A stretch of 64,000 nt of DNA from Leptasterias polaris (taxonomy: Eukaryota; Echinodermata; Asteroidea; Forcipulatida; Asteriidae), in NCBI GenBank assembly GCA_037783415.1, contig JAZGTN010000098.1, positions 124,001 through 188,000 of the forward strand, written 5' to 3'. Position 1 is the first letter of the stretch. Each line of letters starts with the position of its first letter. This document shows positions 31,531 to 43,664 of this stretch, piece after piece. Below the pieces are notes generated by a model. The model did not search any database and was not told the DNA's origin. It worked only from the letters and a program-made list of their open reading frames with translations. A program made the position numbers and the translations under genes.

Positions 31531-33754
31531 GCATCACTTGTTCTTATCATCTTTTGCTTTGCGTCGTTGGGACCTAAACCTAAATCTTGCATCCTCATCC
31601 TTGAGTATAGAGCCATATCCTGGAGGATGTAGCCTCCTGAATGTGTTTTCTAGCTCTTGAAGTCATTCATACAGACATCTACATGGTATTGGCACTTCAC
31701 AAACATGCACTGCACATGTAGAGCAGGGTGGGTTTTTTCTCTTCACACTTTGATTTTGGCTTGTGGGCATTGTGTCTGGATTGCTCACAGGTTTCTGTCT
31801 GTTTTCTTTTGTCATTGTATCGGTGTGAATAAACTTGATCCAGGTAGATTAAGCTACATGCTTCAACCAAACCTTTAGGGAAGGTTAAATTAATGTGGGC
31901 ATCTTGTCAAGATTGCTTATGGGGTATACGACTCTTTCTTCTTTTTAGGCCAGCCATGCAGGTTGGACACATCCCAAATCTTGGGATTTAATATTGGTAT
32001 AAGGGAAGCTAGTTGTCTTTAGGTGGGCAGTGGGTGTTATTAAACATGATGCCTCTCATCAGAGTCTTCTCTTCTTGTTGCCTGTGGGCAAAAGTTGAAG
32101 AGGGAACATGTAAGAGAAGAGTAAACCTATAAGGGGTGGGTATACAACTTAGATATTTAAACAAGTGTATTGCCTTGATGAAAATGAAGTCATTATTTGC
32201 TTGGGGTCCACCTTGTCTACTCTTGCTATTCCTGCCGTCGGCAAATAATGTTCAAAGGCTTTAAAGGTACAATGGTGATTGGAATTCTTGCTTTGTTTAA
32301 TACTCTCACTCTTTGCAATCTGCGTTAGTCGTGTCAAGGAATTCAGGATCTGCGTATTATTTTTGTCATGTGGAGAGAAATTTGAGCAAAACAGCTTCCA
32401 GAGAGAATTCAGGGAAAACAAAGTGTGCTGCCATGGTGGTACTTTGGAAGTTGTATGGTACTTTTGATTTGGTGTACAATGTTGAAAGTTGACAGGAAAA
32501 GGTGACTTGGAATACTATACAAGAGTTGTGTAAAAGAACTTAAAATATGGATCCGATCATCTTGTGATTAACTTTGCTCAGAATGCCTTCTTTGTCGGCA
32601 ACCAATAACTTGTTAATAATATAATTAAAAATGTTTACAATTGTACAAATGTCTGTTGATAAAAATTGGTAAAACCTTTTCATGAGTCAGCAAAGAAAGT
32701 ACTTGTTTTGCATTTAAAAAAAACCTTTTTACTAAAAGACCTTCTTTAATTTTACTCATCACAGTATAAATTTCTTCACGCTGTTGACTCTAAGAGTTCA
32801 AGGGTATTTGGAGTACTCGTTCATGACAAAGAAAAACATGAACCGCTCTATCTTATGATGTCCATCCATTTTGATGTTGTTATAGACAGCACATGAATTT
32901 TCCATAAACTCTGTCTCCTTGCCACTTCAAGTTTTTTTGTATAATTAAGGAGCACTCAAGAATTTGGATGCATGCTCTCATTTTACAGTAGCTTCACAAT
33001 TTTCACCACAATTTACTTCCCTCCATGTTTCAATGGTATAAAGCGGCACATCTAGAGCACTCTTACTAAAGTCTTCATGTTACTGAATTGGTTATCACTT
33101 TGGCTCCCTCTGTAATCACCCCGTTCTGTCTCAGGCTCCCCTAGCGATCAAGTGCACGACCTTCCATTAAGAACTCCTCTTGGAATTTCAGTTTCTTGAC
33201 AGCAAAGTGACATCCGTTCTTGTCTGTCTGCAATCAACCCACTCTAGACTTACTCGAGATGCTATTGTCACTCGCCTGACTTCATCACCTACTAGACTGC
33301 TCCCTCAGAAATAAGACACTCTCACCACATACGATGTTTCGTACCATAGTCAAACATTACATTAAAGAAGTTTTCATGTTTCACTGAGTACTGTTTCAGT
33401 TTGCATATTGTGCATATATGCATAGAGTCCATGTCCAATCAATCCGTGTTGATTTGATTTAAGACACACAGCTGTGTCTTATGTTTGTTAATTAGGGAGC
33501 TTAGAAGGACACCCCTGTCTTGGGTATCACTGTTGAGTATGGATTGTTTGCTGATTAAGGAAACAAAGATCTACTCAGACTTAATGAACTGATGACTGAT
33601 AAGTGTTGAAGACTACACATTGACTTGTTTGTCCACTTGTGTTGATCAGAGCTCAGTACAATCCCCTGTTTATCTATTAGAGTATTCATAATACAGTCAT
33701 CACGTGTGATTTAAAGGTAAGGGCATACAAAGTAATGACCCCCCAAATTGTGTA

Positions 33755-33910
33755 ATTTCTATCGAATTTCGGAATTCAATAGACTAAGTTAAAAAGCAGG
33801 ACAGTTTGTTTCTGTAGTCTCTCGAATTCCAAAATCTACTCCGCCGTGGCAGTAGAATAAATGGCGAGACAAAATCTCAAAAGAACAAATCTACATAGCA
33901 TACTACGTTG
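33755..33910 (+). repeat. Dispersed repeat (AGCAGGACAGTT / GCAGTAGAATAAAT family)
   Basis: Contains AAAAAGCAGGACAGTTTGTTTC, AGTCTCTCGAATTCC, AATCTACTCCGCCGTGGCAG and AGTAGAATAAATGGCGAGAC. A second copy is at 60815-60955 on the same strand. No coding capacity. Confidence 0.7.
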
Positions 33911-34214
33911 TTTTAAGAAAAAAAATGGAAGTTATAATTTTCATCCCAACCAGTGGGTCTTCTCCTTCATAAGCCATCTACAGTACCTTTAAACTTGACT
34001 TTATGTGGATGCACAGCTTTTGTTTCGCATCCTTGGATGCGTTCTAGTTGTAAGGGCAGCTGGCATATTCATGCGCTCCTGCAAAATTACCAAGAACTTA
34101 GCCTAGTAATTAGGTTATACAAAGTAGCCGACAGTCATGATGCTGGTGTACTTCATGTTATCATGTAGACGCACTTACTGACTCAGTAATTAACTAACTC
34201 ATATTAAAGGGCTG

Positions 34215-34500
34215 GTAGAATAATGGGCTTTGCTTTCAATGGACGGTTGGGTTGGTGTAGTGAAATCTTTTCTTGCCTTCCACCTCTGAGACCCTGGTTC
34301 GAATCCCACTGGGGGCACTATGTGGATTGGGTTTTCAGTCCCTACCTGATTGCGTGGGTTTTCCCTGGAATATTTTGGGGGGTTTTTCCTCCCACATCTA
34401 AAAGTGAAACTTCCTTCTTTGTCTTCTCTCCATGGGGTTCTTTGCTGGTATAGTGATTAGGCTCGCTTTTCTGAGAGTCCTTGGCTTCACAACCAGAACT
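34215..34500 (+). mobile_element. tRNA-derived SINE, family D
   Basis: The head has GGTTGGGTTGGTGTAGTG (A-box-like) and CCTGGTTCGAATCCCAC (perfect B-box core). The body has GTCCCTACCTGATTGCGTGGG, TTTTCCCTGG, GGTTTTTCCTCCCACATCTAA and TGGGGTTCTTTGCTGGTATAG. Only one copy is present in the window. Its body differs from families A-C. Confidence 0.75.
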
Positions 34501-34844
34501 AATAAATGGAAAAAATTTGAAATCACACTTAGTTTACACTTATCAAAAATGTCCTCACATTAACTAAAATGTACACTTAGTTTACAAAGAGAGTTGTTTT
34601 GCAGTACTGTTCCCATTGAGAAATTAAGATTTTAGTATTTCTGTGTGCAGTATGAAGAGCTTTAAGATGATTATTATAAACACCTTGGAGAATTTGTGCA
34701 CTCTGATTGGTCAAAGACTGGTCACATGGGGGTGTATTAACTTGTGATATAAAGACCGGCTCTGTGAATTAGCGAACAAATGGCCCTTAAACAAGCATAT
34801 TGTGGTGGTAAAGTTCTGTACGCACTGCCTTTTATGCAGGAATT

Positions 34845-35050
34845 ATTAAATCAACTGCATGAATTGTTTCATAGATTTCTGAGGGTTGGTCTCCATTCGC
34901 GAATGCTGCAGCCAGAGATGCGGTTGGTACTTGCTGAACCTCACTAAATTTTCAACATTCTTGTGAAAATACTGTTTCAGTTTTTGCCGTTTTCTTAGCA
35001 AGTAGACACTGTATTCAGCTGAAACTTTCACATGTGACTTTTATTGTATC
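34845..35050 (+). repeat. Dispersed repeat, family H
   Basis: Reads GCATGAATTGTTTCATAGATTT, GGCCAGAGA-like CAGCCAGAGATGCGGTTGGTAC, CTTGTGAAAATACTG and CAGCTGAAACTTTCACATGTG. Collinear copy at 55385-55600. Confidence 0.75.
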
Positions 35051-35424
35051 TTTCTTTATAACTGTGCCTATTAATCAGTATTACGGTGACAAAAACCAAT
35101 CTATGATCCTATCTTTAAGGCAACAATGACAGGGAATGTTAAAAAATTTAGCAATTATTCTGAATTAAATCCTGGTTATGTGTAGAGAGGGTCAACATGG
35201 TAAAGCTGCTGTATATGTATTGAACGTAGCCTCTGGTAGTGTTGCAGGCTCTATTCTATTAGCAGACAGTGAAGACCTAACACATATTGTAACCTGGTGT
35301 CTGGTTGCTTTATATTCCCTATTCGTAAATCTTGAAACGTAGTGTTAAAGGTGTTAAACATGATTGGTGAGGATAAAAAACAACAACATACATGTTTAAT
35401 TGTAGTCTGAATGCTTACTGATTA

Positions 35425-35745
35425 TAAAGTTCATACTAGAACCACTTTTTCCTGTGAAATACTCCCCTTTGAAAAGAAGGCATGTTTAAGAAAATTTTAT
35501 CTGAAATCCTAAAAAAATAACTGTATCAACTGGTTTCGGTTGTTACAACCAAAATTAAGGACAGTGCTTTTACATGCTAACAATTCAGCATGTTTTTTTC
35601 ACCATGTTCTTGTGACCCACACAGCAGATTTAGCCCAAATTTTAACAGGTTTTTTATTTCATGTATTTAGTTGATCAACCAAAACGTGAACACTGTCTGT
35701 GACTATTTTGTCAGCTCTACCAGTCCTGTTTAATACATTTGACCC
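35425..35745 (-). repeat. Dispersed repeat, family E (ACAGTGTTCATG subtype), inverted copy
   Basis: Contains AAGTTCATACTAGAACC, GGTTTCGGTTGTTACAACC, TAGCCCAAATTTTAACAGG and TGAACACTGTCTGTGACTA, the reverse complement of 2375-2700 and 15600-15990. Confidence 0.75.
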
Positions 35746-35764
35746 TATGTGTGTGTATAGGGGC

Positions 35765-37375
35765 CTAAGGGGGGCAATTCAGAATAATCAAATGTTAGTT
35801 TTTGTTTTTTAGCTGTTTCGCAGCGTAGCGCAGCGGAACAGCTATTGTTTTCATTAAAGTTTTTTTATTTATTTGTCTAACACGACCGGAAGTCATTCAA
35901 ATAACGCATGCGCGTTCCAAGCGCTTTTTTGCATAGTTCCCGATAAGCAATTGCAATGAAACTTTTAGTGATGAGAGGCATTGGTGCAAGGAAGGTCCTA
36001 AAAGAAATTCGTCATACATCATCACCTGTCACGTGACGTCATCTTAAAGATTTATATTTTAAATATTTGAAAATGCGTATCAAATCAGCCACAAGAGACC
36101 GTAGGATTCTGTTTGCGGGATTGGGTAGGGATGACTTAGGGCTTCATTTTATTCAGTGTGCGTGACCTCACATGACCTCTACTTCCGGTTCTTCCGGTCG
36201 AAACCGGAAGTGCCCTCGTAATTCAAAAGTGGCAAAATGTGTGAAGTTGCTTTTAACGATGTTAGTGTGCTGCCAGGATGTACTTTTAAAAAAAATACCA
36301 ATGACGTCATAATATACAAGAGCGCCCTCTAGTGGCAGTTGGAAAACTGTTCAAATTGCACTTTGAGAAGATGTGTGTGGCGAAGTTTTTTGTAATCGCT
36401 TCAAAATTGATACACATGATGACCGTCAGGCAGCCAACATATGTATGAAGTTTTAGATTGATTACGTCATCAGGGGTCACGTGACGTGACACTAAAGGTG
36501 CACTTTTTGAAGTCGTATATCTCCAAAAGTAAAGGTCTGATTACGTTGAAACTTGGCAAGTCGTTAGATAATGGCAAGTCCCTGGTAAAGTTGTAATGAC
36601 GTCATGATGACATCATCACACGATTTATTATGATTTTTTCATTTTTTGCCCCTTTAAGTCATATATTACTAACGGAACATGCTAAAATCAAAATTCTTTT
36701 TTAAACAGGCTTGATACATCATAAATTCTTTGAATACAAATTGACGTCATCATGACGTCATCATTTGTCAGGTTATATAACCTTAAAGGTACAGTTTTAC
36801 AAGATTATAGACAATGAATTGGATCTCACAAGGCATTAATTATTGTATAATTAACTTGATTATGTACACACTATACTAATTTGATATTCAGATGAGTAAT
36901 TTGAAAATATTATAAGCGAAACAGCTCTGCATTTGTGCACAAATGCAATGTTACGTGTCTAGTTTATATTTATTTTTCCAAAGTAGTTTTGACCCACCCG
37001 CCCACCCCAAACTTCAGTTTTAAATATTGAATGGCTTAAGTTCATATGATCTATATGCTGATGAACAAATTAATGCCTCAAATGAACCAGATATTTTAGA
37101 TAAAAAGTCTCCAGCATCAGTAGTTTTCAATGGCTTTTTCAGCAACAAACAAACAACTTTGTAGTTTAATCGGGAATAAAATTAACGATCTTGGCCACCT
37201 GGGTACTTTTTCTTTTTCATTTGTTAATTTATATACATTTATTTATGTTTATTTTTTTAAAGTGACTTTCGATTTTCAGTTATTTCTTTTGACCCACCCA
37301 CCCACAATTTCGAGAAAAAAATAAATAATAATAAATAAAAAAATTAACTTTTACTATTCTGAATGGTCCCTTAGC
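35765..37375. mobile_element. Family G TIR element interrupted by another transposon
   Basis: The outer left piece 35765-35810 (GGGGCAATTCAGAATAATC) and outer right piece 36960-37375 (ending TACTATTCTGAATGGTCCCTTAG) together match the reverse complement of 10255-10675. That includes GTTTTGACCCACCCGCCCACC, TTTAAATATTGAATGGC, AATGCCTCAAATGA and CTTTTGACCCACCCACCCAC. The block between them is absent from the solo copy, so it inserted into this one. Confidence 0.75.
35811..36955. mobile_element. Nested non-autonomous transposon (AGCTGTTTCGC ends)
   Basis: About 1.15 kb. The left end is an imperfect 33-bp palindrome at 35811-35843 (AGCTGTTTCGC..GCGGAACAGCT). Near the right end are GCGAAACAGCT and a perfect 20-bp palindrome at 36928-36947. 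The inside has several TGACGTCA or closely related sites (near 36035, 36302, 36593, 36742 and 36754) and ACTTCCGG/CCGGAAGT clusters near 36180-36212. No transposase is encoded. I recall AGCTGTTTCGCAGCG ends from repeats of other marine invertebrates. Confidence 0.75.
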
Positions 37376-38055
37376 TCTAGTTCCCACTATTAGAATTCTT
37401 CCCATTTGCCCATACATGTAGCTATCCTTCCATTTAGTAAGAATAGAAATGCCTTTTTAATACTATTGGAAATCATTTTAATGGAAACTGAAATGGTAAA
37501 TTGAGTGCAAAAAATTAATTAGGATTTTGTTATGTCGGCAGGCAAAGACCCAGCAGGACTAATGTAAAAACGTCTAGACATATCTACGCTCTAATTTCTT
37601 AAATTGAGGTTGCCATTAGAGAGGTAACTGCTGTAATAGGTTTATGCCAGGGGGAAATATAACATCGCCAGGAATTCACAAAAAAGAGAATGTCCGCTTC
37701 GTCTTGAACAATGGCTGTATCTATTGCAATTCTCATTATACTACTTCATGCTAGGTTGGTTTAACAGACAATTAATGTTCATTGCAGTATTAGATGTTTT
37801 AATGTTGTAACAAATGCGAGGCTAACATAGACTGTTGCAAGCTAAATGGTGTAAAAGATGTTTAATACTGTATGGATTACATGAAATTTCTTTTGCATAT
37901 TTTGGAGCTCCTGGTAAAAAGAGGTTTCCAAAGTAATTTGTTGGCAAAAAGCAACATTCAGTTTCCAAGAAAAACATTTATTTTGATGGAAAAAAAATCA
38001 TATTTATTGGAATTTTTCACTTAACACTCTTCATATTATTACACATTCAAAATTT

Positions 38056-38235
38056 GATAACAAAAATTTGACTAGAGCAGGACTTGAATCTTATTTCTAT
38101 ACCTAGGTTATTCAGGGTGACTTAAAGACCTCCGGATTAACATGCTGGCGCTCTACCAACTAGCCCTTTTGTTAGCGATCTCCCAATTTTGTCAAAATCT
38201 GCGTTCAGTGGTGCTAGTCAGAATCCATACAACCT
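38056..38235 (-). mobile_element. tRNA-derived SINE, family B
   Basis: The minus strand reads TTGACAAAATTGGGAGATCGC, CTAGTTGGTAGAGCGCCAGC, GTTAATCCGGAGGTC and a tail AGTCAAATTTTTG. The B-box region carries an insertion of about 30 bases. Confidence 0.75.
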
Positions 38236-38248
38236 TTAACTGCTGTGT

Positions 38249-38250
<2 letters not shown>

Positions 38251-38277
<27 letters not shown>
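38251..38277. repeat. (CAG)n(CAA)n microsatellite
   Basis: Four CAG units pass into about five CAA/ACA units. The alanine-, threonine- or valine-rich open frames here are repeat artefacts. Confidence 0.9.
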
Positions 38278-38279
<2 letters not shown>

Positions 38280-38526
38280 AAAACCACAAAATGTTTCCAA
38301 TACTTATACACAAACAAACAATATAAAATATTGACTTGTCCAAACTGGGTTTTGATTATTATTTTTTTGTTTACACTGTCTGCATACATGGCTTTCACCC
38401 GTATCCCAGGCGCACACCTCTCCCATCTCTAAAGGTCTTCTTCATGATGTAATAGGAGAGCCAGAGCCAGACTATGAACAGACCAGCTGCAGGACAATTT
38501 AGGGTTTGATTTGAACCTGTGATGTC

Positions 38527-38700
38527 CCCCCCTTCCTCTTACGATTCCTTTTCCCCCTCCTCTAATACTCCTTTTCCTCCTCTAAGATTCTTCTTCCCCT
38601 TCCTCTCAATATTCCTTATCCTCCTTCCCAAATATTTCTTCTCCTCTAAGATTTCTTCTCCGCCTCCTTCAAGATTACTTCTTCACATCCCTTAAATTCT
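38527..38700. repeat. Polypyrimidine tract with degenerate CTCCTCTAAGATTCTTCTT units
   Basis: About 170 bp, over 85 percent C/T on the + strand, with the motif CTCCTCTAA[G/T]ATT recurring at roughly 40-50-base intervals. It is capable of triplex formation. Possibly a decaying minisatellite. Confidence 0.7.
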
Positions 38701-39234
38701 AGAAACACCTCTATGCCAGGAACATATTACATGGCACTGCTCCATAGGTAGCATTCCCATGGTGGGCATCCATCTCATGTTTCACTTTCTGTCCTGGGAA
38801 TCCAGCCTTTCATTCTCATCTGAAGTTTGAGCCTCCATTGGAGACTGACAGCAGAGCGGAACCACTCAAGAGAGAGGTGAAGAAGTAGATATTACCTTTG
38901 CACCTACCAGTAAATGGAGTGCTTAGGGGGCATCCTACTCCTTAGAGTGTCTGATGAGTGCAATTAACTTGATTTAATTAGCTCTTGACAAGGTCCCCAG
39001 ATTGTATATATTTTAATAATGAGACGCCGTTTAAGTAATTATGTCAATTACGTAATACAAAAGCTGTAAGATTCTTGCTCTTCAGTGAGGGGGTGGGGAA
39101 TTGTTAGGGCACAGTAAGCCAGGGGCAGAAGAGTTTATTTTTGTCAAGGCTGGAAAACTGTGTGTTTATCCACTTTTCGTTCACCTTTATTGAGGGAAAT
39201 TTTCAGTAATACAGATACCCATAATTAAATCAAT

Positions 39235-39430
39235 GTTGTCTTTAATAGATGTAAAATTTGCATCAGGGATAAAAGAATACTATTTGGTTTTGGAAAGCAC
39301 TGTAGGCAAGTACTTTCCTGAGTCCAGTGTAAAAAAAGGGTTGTGGGTTCGAATCCCATTCAAGTATTATATGCCGATGGTTTTTTCACAGGACTTGCAC
39401 ACACATCGAAGTAAGTGTAAAGCTAAAAGA
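39235..39430 (+). mobile_element. tRNA-derived SINE, family C, rearranged fragment
   Basis: Carries AGATGTAAAATTTGCATCAGGGATAAA-type leader pieces also seen beside other family C copies, AAGTACTTTCCTGAGTCC (shared with 44120), GTTGTGGGTTCGAATCCCAT (B box) and TTTTTTCACAGGACTTGCAC. The A-box half of the head is missing and body pieces lie upstream of the B box, so the copy is a mosaic. Confidence 0.6.
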
Positions 39431-39599
39431 TATTCAATGCTGTGTTGTTGAAAATATTATTTGTGGTATGTCCCTAATCCCCAAACCTGTCTGGGTATAA
39501 TCAATATAAGGTTTTAGGCAAACGAGGATAACCCCCTCTCCATAAACATGAGGTCCACCCATGGAGGAACATACCTTTCATACTCTGTTGGTTGACCAG

Positions 39600-39715
39600 C
39601 GGCTACGGCTACGGCTTGATCGCCAGATAAGTGTGCACTGGAGTATAGGACATTCATAGCAACACCCTTGGCAACAGCCGTAGCCATAGCCGCAGCCACC
39701 AATTCAGATACGGCT
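39600..39715. repeat. GGCTAC-type hexamer repeats in inverted arrangement
   Basis: GCGGCTACGGCTACGGCTTG at 39599-39618 and CAGCCGTAGCCATAGCCGCAGCC at 39677-39699 are opposed hexamer runs that could fold back over about 60 bases. Related GCCATAGCTATAG units lie near 42410-42480. Confidence 0.6.
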
Positions 39716-42249
39716 TATGGCTGTAATTAGCACAACATGTACATGTTTCCATTTTGTAGAGTGAAACAAACATCTGTGCACAGTTAGCTGACCCACTACC
39801 AAAATAGAAGTGAAATTCACTGTATAATTGCTACATATGAAGCGCTATACACTCCCACTGTTCAAGGCCAGACAGTTTCATCAAACCAAAACAAAATGAC
39901 AGGGGAAAAAAACGAAGAAAAGAAAAAAAGAAAAAAAAAACGGTGAGAAATCTTGTCTTGTGATAGTAATTATCTGTTCATAGCAAGCATATATGTAAAC
40001 ACATGTTTTAATCATCAGCCATAAGTAGTTGTTTGTTCAATAGCCAGTGACGAATCCATCATGATGATGGTGTATTCCTCTAAACTCTTAACACCACTCA
40101 TAGCCATCGGTGAGGCTTACTGCTCCTCATCAGTGTTTGAATTGACAGTAGAGATGCCTTTTTAAAATCACCAGGGACGACCTACAGTCCCCAAAATGAA
40201 ATTGATTTTTTAACAGTGTTGTGTGTGCAGGAAGGAAGCAATTTCTGTCATTTGTTTTAGGCCATGTTAATGGTAGGAGTGTGTACATATGCTCCAAACA
40301 TTTGCAAGGCCATGTCAGAAAAAGGACTTGGGTTAGGGTCCCTGTTTTGTTTCTAATGCAAGAGTGTCTGACCCATTTATATTTGTATATTTCATGTTAA
40401 TCCCTTTTTATAAAAAAAATTCATAATCAGCAACTTTGAATGAAATAATAGCAGCAAAAGCTATACATTTTATTAGAGAAATTCATAGTATTTTTGTCTA
40501 TTTTCAACAATAATTATAATAAAACCAATATTTATTAAGTACCCTAATCATGCAGGCATGTTCTAGGGTGCTGAAAAATATATCCAAAGAAAATGGGAAT
40601 GGTGGTTAACAGCTAAACGGTATAATTTATGGACAGATTAAAATAAAATAAGATAACTGAATCATAACAAGTAGGAAGCAATAAATTCAAATTTATATTA
40701 AACCAAAAACTGAAAAATGTTTGACAGAAAACTTTGCAGGTGAAGTGGTATCATTAAACTCTTAATTCAGCTCTCATTATTATTTTGATTTGGAATGACA
40801 GTCATGGGCAGGCAAACTACAGCTTAAAGCAAACACCACCTTCTCAATTGCATATTATTTCCTCTGGAGGACTACTTGGTGTTGGCATGTTGCATCCATA
40901 TGGGCTCTGTGCACATCCTTTGTTGGTTGGCTTTTCCCTCTCACGTAGGCATTCTCATTACATCGCATGCTTCATTTAAGGCAATCCACATTATGTCACG
41001 GCGGCAGAACGTTCGCGTGGACTAAAATAGTCTTACTTCTCCCATGGTTAAAGAAATGGCAGGGAAATGCCATAGAGTCCTCTACACAGTGTGGGTGATT
41101 CCCTTCATGGTCTAAAAATAACACACGTAATAAAAACATAGGAGAGCTTGTTTTAACTTAAGATTCTCCAGGTATGGAACATCTTGAAAAACTATAATTG
41201 GACAGCGCGATATTCAAACTAGTAGCGGCATTTGTATAGTTGTTACATATTTACATATTTGTTTATATCTGTAAACACCTTTTGTGTCATCATATTTGGT
41301 CAGCATTAAAATAGAAACATTGAAATTCTATAGGCAGGTACTTTTTGTGATCTTATGTTTGAATTATCACAAAATTATAATTTCCTAGTTAAGCTAGAAC
41401 TTTTGAAAAACAACAATTTGATTGGAGTGACCAGTGGGCAAGCAAAAAATGTAAAATCTTTTAGAAAAATTGACTCCTTCTCAGCCAAAACATGGAAGTC
41501 AAACTTTACTGTAAACTTAAATACACACAACAAAATATTCACTGGGGTAGTGCTCACTGGAAAGTGCAAGCGACCGGAATTTAATTATGTATATAAAACA
41601 AAACAAAACTTGGGTCAATTTGATGGAGCTGCTAATTGCCCTTGCAATTATACAAGAGAAATACGATTATATATATTATATGGGCTAGATAATTATCATA
41701 ATTTGTTTATATTAATAAATAACCTGTCTGTGCACTGGTGTTTATGCTTAGAATGTAAATCCTACAGAGAAGCAATTCTTATCAGAAATTAAAAGAAGCA
41801 TGTACATGTAGGCCTATGAATGTAATTGTAAACAAAATCCCTGACTAATTATAAACAGTCTGTAGTTAGTTTGACTAAAACAACAATACCAGTTTGATGA
41901 AGTTTTCACAGGTTGATTTTATGATGTGACTAAAGGATGGCAATGATTTTACTTTGGTTGCCAAAACTTGTCAATGTTATATAAACACCTTCAGACGAAA
42001 GCATTAATTAGGTTTATGGTACCAGTACTATAATGGACTTTTAAAAAACTCATTAGTTTATATGATTTGCCAGACTGAATAATGTGTTTAAAGTGTGCAG
42101 TTCAAACAAAAGTGCAAGATTGGTGAATTATTGATATCACTTTGGTATTAACAGGCCGTGGCAAGTGAACACTCCCTGTAGATATATACAGTAGATGACT
42201 TTAAAATTATTTAGTACTGGAGAGGAAGTTATTAATTTAATATGTTCAA

Positions 42250-42425
42250 GAAATAGTTAATGGCTTGACGTTTCAACCCTAGCAGAGTCTTTCTCAAAGG
42301 TCTGTTAGCCTCGGAGAAAGACTCTGCTAATAAGGTGGAAATGTCGGGTCATGAACTATTTTTTGTAATTATACCATAGGTCCAATTGGTTGATAAGCAG
42401 TTTGCAACAGCCATAGCTATAGTTT
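42250..42425. mobile_element. Foldback element (TAGCAGAGTCTTTCTC palindrome)
   Basis: A perfect 15-bp inverted pair, 42281-42295 and 42314-42328, sits inside imperfect arms that reach out to AAATAGTT at about 42252 and AACTATTT at about 42362. Beyond this GTTTGCAACAGCC and ACCATAGGTCC match the reverse complement of the half element at 10690-10865. Confidence 0.75.
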
Positions 42426-42427
42426 AA

Positions 42428-42478
42428 GCCAATGGTCATAGCTATATCCGAAGCCAATGGTCATAGCTGTAGCCAAAG
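42428..42478. repeat. 25-bp tandem repeat, two copies
   Basis: AAGCCAATGGTCATAGCTATA and a second copy with one change lie head to tail with a 25-base period, then AGCCAAAGCTCC begins a broken third unit. Confidence 0.8.
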
Positions 42479-43664
42479 CTCCTATATCCAGATGCGGCTT
42501 TATCCTGAACAGATGATGCAACATATCAAATTTACAAAAACAGCCATTTTGGTGATAGGATACTGGAGTCAGAAGGGCATCGTCTTGTACAATGTAGTAT
42601 TATTGATTTCTGGTTTGGTGTTCAGGCTCAAATTTCATTTAGACATATTATGAAATATAAACATTCTCAAATTTGCATATGTTAATGCTTGGTTCTCCTT
42701 CGCATTTTTTTATCATTTTGAATTACAAATAAATTTATACAAATTGAAAAAAAGGCTTCCATTTTGGTACTGCAGCGGTATCGTGCTTACTGCTATTACA
42801 AACAATCTAACTAAAAAGGAGCATTTTAAAGGCAAGAACTTCTCAAGATTTGTGCTTTGGGATTGTAACCAATTCTGTCACTGTCTTTAGTTTGACTTTA
42901 AATAGACATTGTGTATGAACAATTGTGGACCAAATATAAGCTATGATTATGATGCCTCGGGAATTCTGTATTCCGTATTCATTATTAGACAGTGAATAGA
43001 AGTCATCCTCATTTGCACAACCATAAAAAAAGAGACAAAATCAATACCTTTTATATTTCCCGAAGCTGTCAATACCCAACAGCCCTCAACACTATGTGCA
43101 AATACCATGCAAAGGGTTACCACGTTAAAATCGTCTGCTAATGTGCTTCATTGATTTCAAACCATCTGTGTGAAACCCAGAGCAGTGTCTGGAGTGTACA
43201 ACCAGGATCAAGAAAATCCATGGCAATCTAATTGGAATTGCAGCTAAGTACATTCAATAGTTGTAGACTTGATTCTGGAAGCTGTTTTGTGGAAGACGTC
43301 TTGCTTACTGCTTCAGTGGTTAGCAATAGCATTTACATCAGGAAGATTTGTTCTGTCTAATATAGCCATATTGCGAGTTAGATTTTAATAATGTCTGATA
43401 CAATGACTTGCTTAGTCACAACTTACTGCTTAAAGTTGAATATCGCAGACTATTTTGACAGTTGCTATAATGGTTCGAGAGATTTCTTTTTATAGCAACC
43501 TTCAGATGAACAAACCCTGGTACCATTAGGCCATACACATTCAAGCTTGCCCCGAATCCTATGACATAGCAACTGTCTCATTTGTATGAGGAATTCAGAT
43601 TCAAGCTAGCCTTGATCAAGGCGTTGGAGTTTTGTTTTCATTTATTTATTTTTTCTTTGCGCTG

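Noticed and set aside
33050..33330. Possible coding fragment in a GC-richer part of intron 3
   Set aside because: Stops in all frames and no domain pattern found.
34260..34320. Possible tRNA around GGTTCGAATCC
   Set aside because: The cloverleaf cannot be completed and a SINE-like body follows.
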